This document shows positions 63,058-64,000 of a stretch of 64,000 nt of DNA, one piece after another. The translations under genes were made by a program, and so were the position numbers. The stretch's first letter is position 1; every line of letters starts with the position of its first letter. A model generated the notes under the pieces. The model ran no database searches. It was given only the letters and a program-made list of their open reading frames with translations, and was not told the DNA's origin. The DNA is from RUG11198 sp036342255 (GTDB lineage: Bacteria > Bacillota_I > Bacilli_A > RF39 > UBA660). Where the stretch lies: contig JAZAUS010000003.1 of the NCBI GenBank assembly GCA_036342255.1, positions 1 to 64,000 on the forward strand, given 5' to 3'.

Positions 63058-64000
63058 GTGAAGAAGTTTATGAAAACTATTAGGAAAATTCCTAAGAAAA
63101 TGGTTGCAATTATTTTAGTAGCAGCTTTAATATTAAACTATTTTATACCTATTACTAAAGTATTTGCTGATGGGGAATATGTATTAACATTTACTATTGG
63201 TAATAATAATCAAAATAGTCATGTTATGGTTAATGATAATGGTCACTTGAAGATTGATAATCAATTTGTTGAACTTCGTAATGGTGATAATAATATTGGA
63301 ACAGTTAATTGTGCTAGTGAAACTACTTGTACTATAACTGTAACAAATGGACAGACAGGTAAATTAAATTATAATGGTAATAATACTTTTACTTTATTTA
63401 TGCAAGGTCATCCAGTTAGTTTAGATTTTAATTTTAGTGCTAATGAAAATATAGCTGTTCAAGATTATTATGAAGAACATCATGATGAAGGACAAGGAGA
63501 AGAATCTCGCTTTGATGGAAGAGCTGTAGTGTTATGGTCATGTGGCAGTGGAGTTTGCTATCATGAGTTTGATAATATACCAGATTTCCCAAATGGGAAT
63601 AGTACTTTTTATAAAGATTCTATAGTAACAGCAGATAACAAACAAAACACTATTTTTGATGTTCATGCTCAATATAAAGGATGGTATAAAACTGATGAAT
63701 TTAATAATTGGCAAGAGCTATATGAAATAGCAACAGGTAATGCTATTGATTGGAATACATTAAATCCTGAATTAATATTAGGAGAACCTAATCAACGTAT
63801 AAATGAGTTAGAACAAGCAGCAGCTGAGACATGCGGGGCAAGGCCACAAGAAAATTCATCAAGTGTAGAACGTAACACATATGAAAGATGTATACATCAT
63901 TATGCTGCTGAAGTAGAACATAAAATATGGACACATAAATTACAACCAGTAGGTGAGCCAAGTGAAGCTAATGCATATGTTTCTTTTGGAGATAGAAACT
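63058..64000 (+). CDS. Large secreted protein, N-terminal part (cut by window edge)
   Basis: At least 314 codons are open from GTG 63058 (after AAGGAGG) to the right edge. A signal peptide of about 43 residues has a basic start (KKFMKTIRKIPKKM), a hydrophobic core and a KVFA-DG cleavage-like site. The mature part is beta-rich and Asn/Gly-rich (LTFTIGNNNQNSHVMVNDNG, VNCASETTCTITVTNGQTGK), as in cell-surface proteins. Anchor signals would lie beyond the window. It is divergent from the two-HTH regulator. An ATG at 63056 is followed at once by a stop. Confidence 0.75.
   Translation, partial: MKKFMKTIRKIPKKMVAIILVAALILNYFIPITKVFADGEYVLTFTIGNNNQNSHVMVNDNGHLKIDNQFVELRNGDNNIGTVNCASETTCTITVTNGQTGKLNYNGNNTFTLFMQGHPVSLDFNFSANENIAVQDYYEEHHDEGQGEESRFDGRAVVLWSCGSGVCYHEFDNIPDFPNGNSTFYKDSIVTADNKQNTIFDVHAQYKGWYKTDEFNNWQELYEIATGNAIDWNTLNPELILGEPNQRINELEQAAAETCGARPQENSSSVERNTYERCIHHYAAEVEHKIWTHKLQPVGEPSEANAYVSFGDRN

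Overview
The window is very AT-rich (roughly a quarter G+C by eye). It reads as the chromosome of an uncultured low-G+C Bacillota, probably a host-associated Bacilli/Mollicutes-like or Clostridia lineage. Supporting signs are strong AGGAGG-type ribosome binding sites, TGnTATAAT extended -10 promoters close to start codons, short hairpin-plus-T terminators, no outer-membrane genes, and an archaeal-type AspRS behind a T-box leader. TGA is an ordinary stop (for example at the ends of 7598-8488 and 59052-60002), so this is not a UGA-Trp mollicute. The species assignment is inference.

Layout. 1-140 is the left end of an IS3-family insertion sequence, followed by a possible att/tmRNA-like scar. 491-4694 holds small membrane proteins, a DUF3419 enzyme and a XerD-type recombinase. 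4786-7585 is comEA-comEC, the DNA-uptake genes. 7598 to about 18600 is an accessory array. Unrelated cargo genes (DUF1016 nuclease, radical SAM, CYTH-like, HMA-like, HExxH protein, PhnP-like hydrolase, repeat protein, GNAT) mostly carry their own promoter and terminator. Most are separated by broken copies of the comEC 3' end, several also by broken copies of a dinD-like gene, with a recurring 29-bp sequence at the joins. 18675-24552 holds a PH-like and a zinc-ribbon protein, an ADP-ribosylglycohydrolase fusion, a 3-hydroxyacyl-CoA dehydrogenase, an LRR-like protein and a transglutaminase-like protein.

24564-50374 is mostly core. It contains rnr (minus strand), HD, DUF1284-like and DUF3592-like proteins, a YnbB-type PLP enzyme, a large pilin-leader surface protein, T-box/aspS2, murD, greA, tig, priA, a lipoprotein, frr, ruvB, an M23 hydrolase, ftsK, deoD and the ymfF/ymfH-type M16 pair. 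A tRNA-Met follows at 50452. After that come a 906-residue unknown protein (minus), a DUF6311-like membrane protein, a DUF362 protein, two tandem paralogues of unknown function, a CmpB-type membrane protein, an exported beta-propeller-like protein (minus), a DHH phosphoesterase, and a two-HTH regulator (minus). The regulator is divergent from a secreted protein that runs off the right edge.

The region I find most unusual is the comEC-derived array. Fragments begin at one of only two points of comEC (the metal-binding HGDYDH codons, or the SVGKNNRYGHP codons). Unrelated cargo between them shares a terminator palindrome. One whole cassette is present twice. This looks like repeated cassette acquisition or shuffling at the end of a competence gene; the mechanism is unknown from sequence alone.
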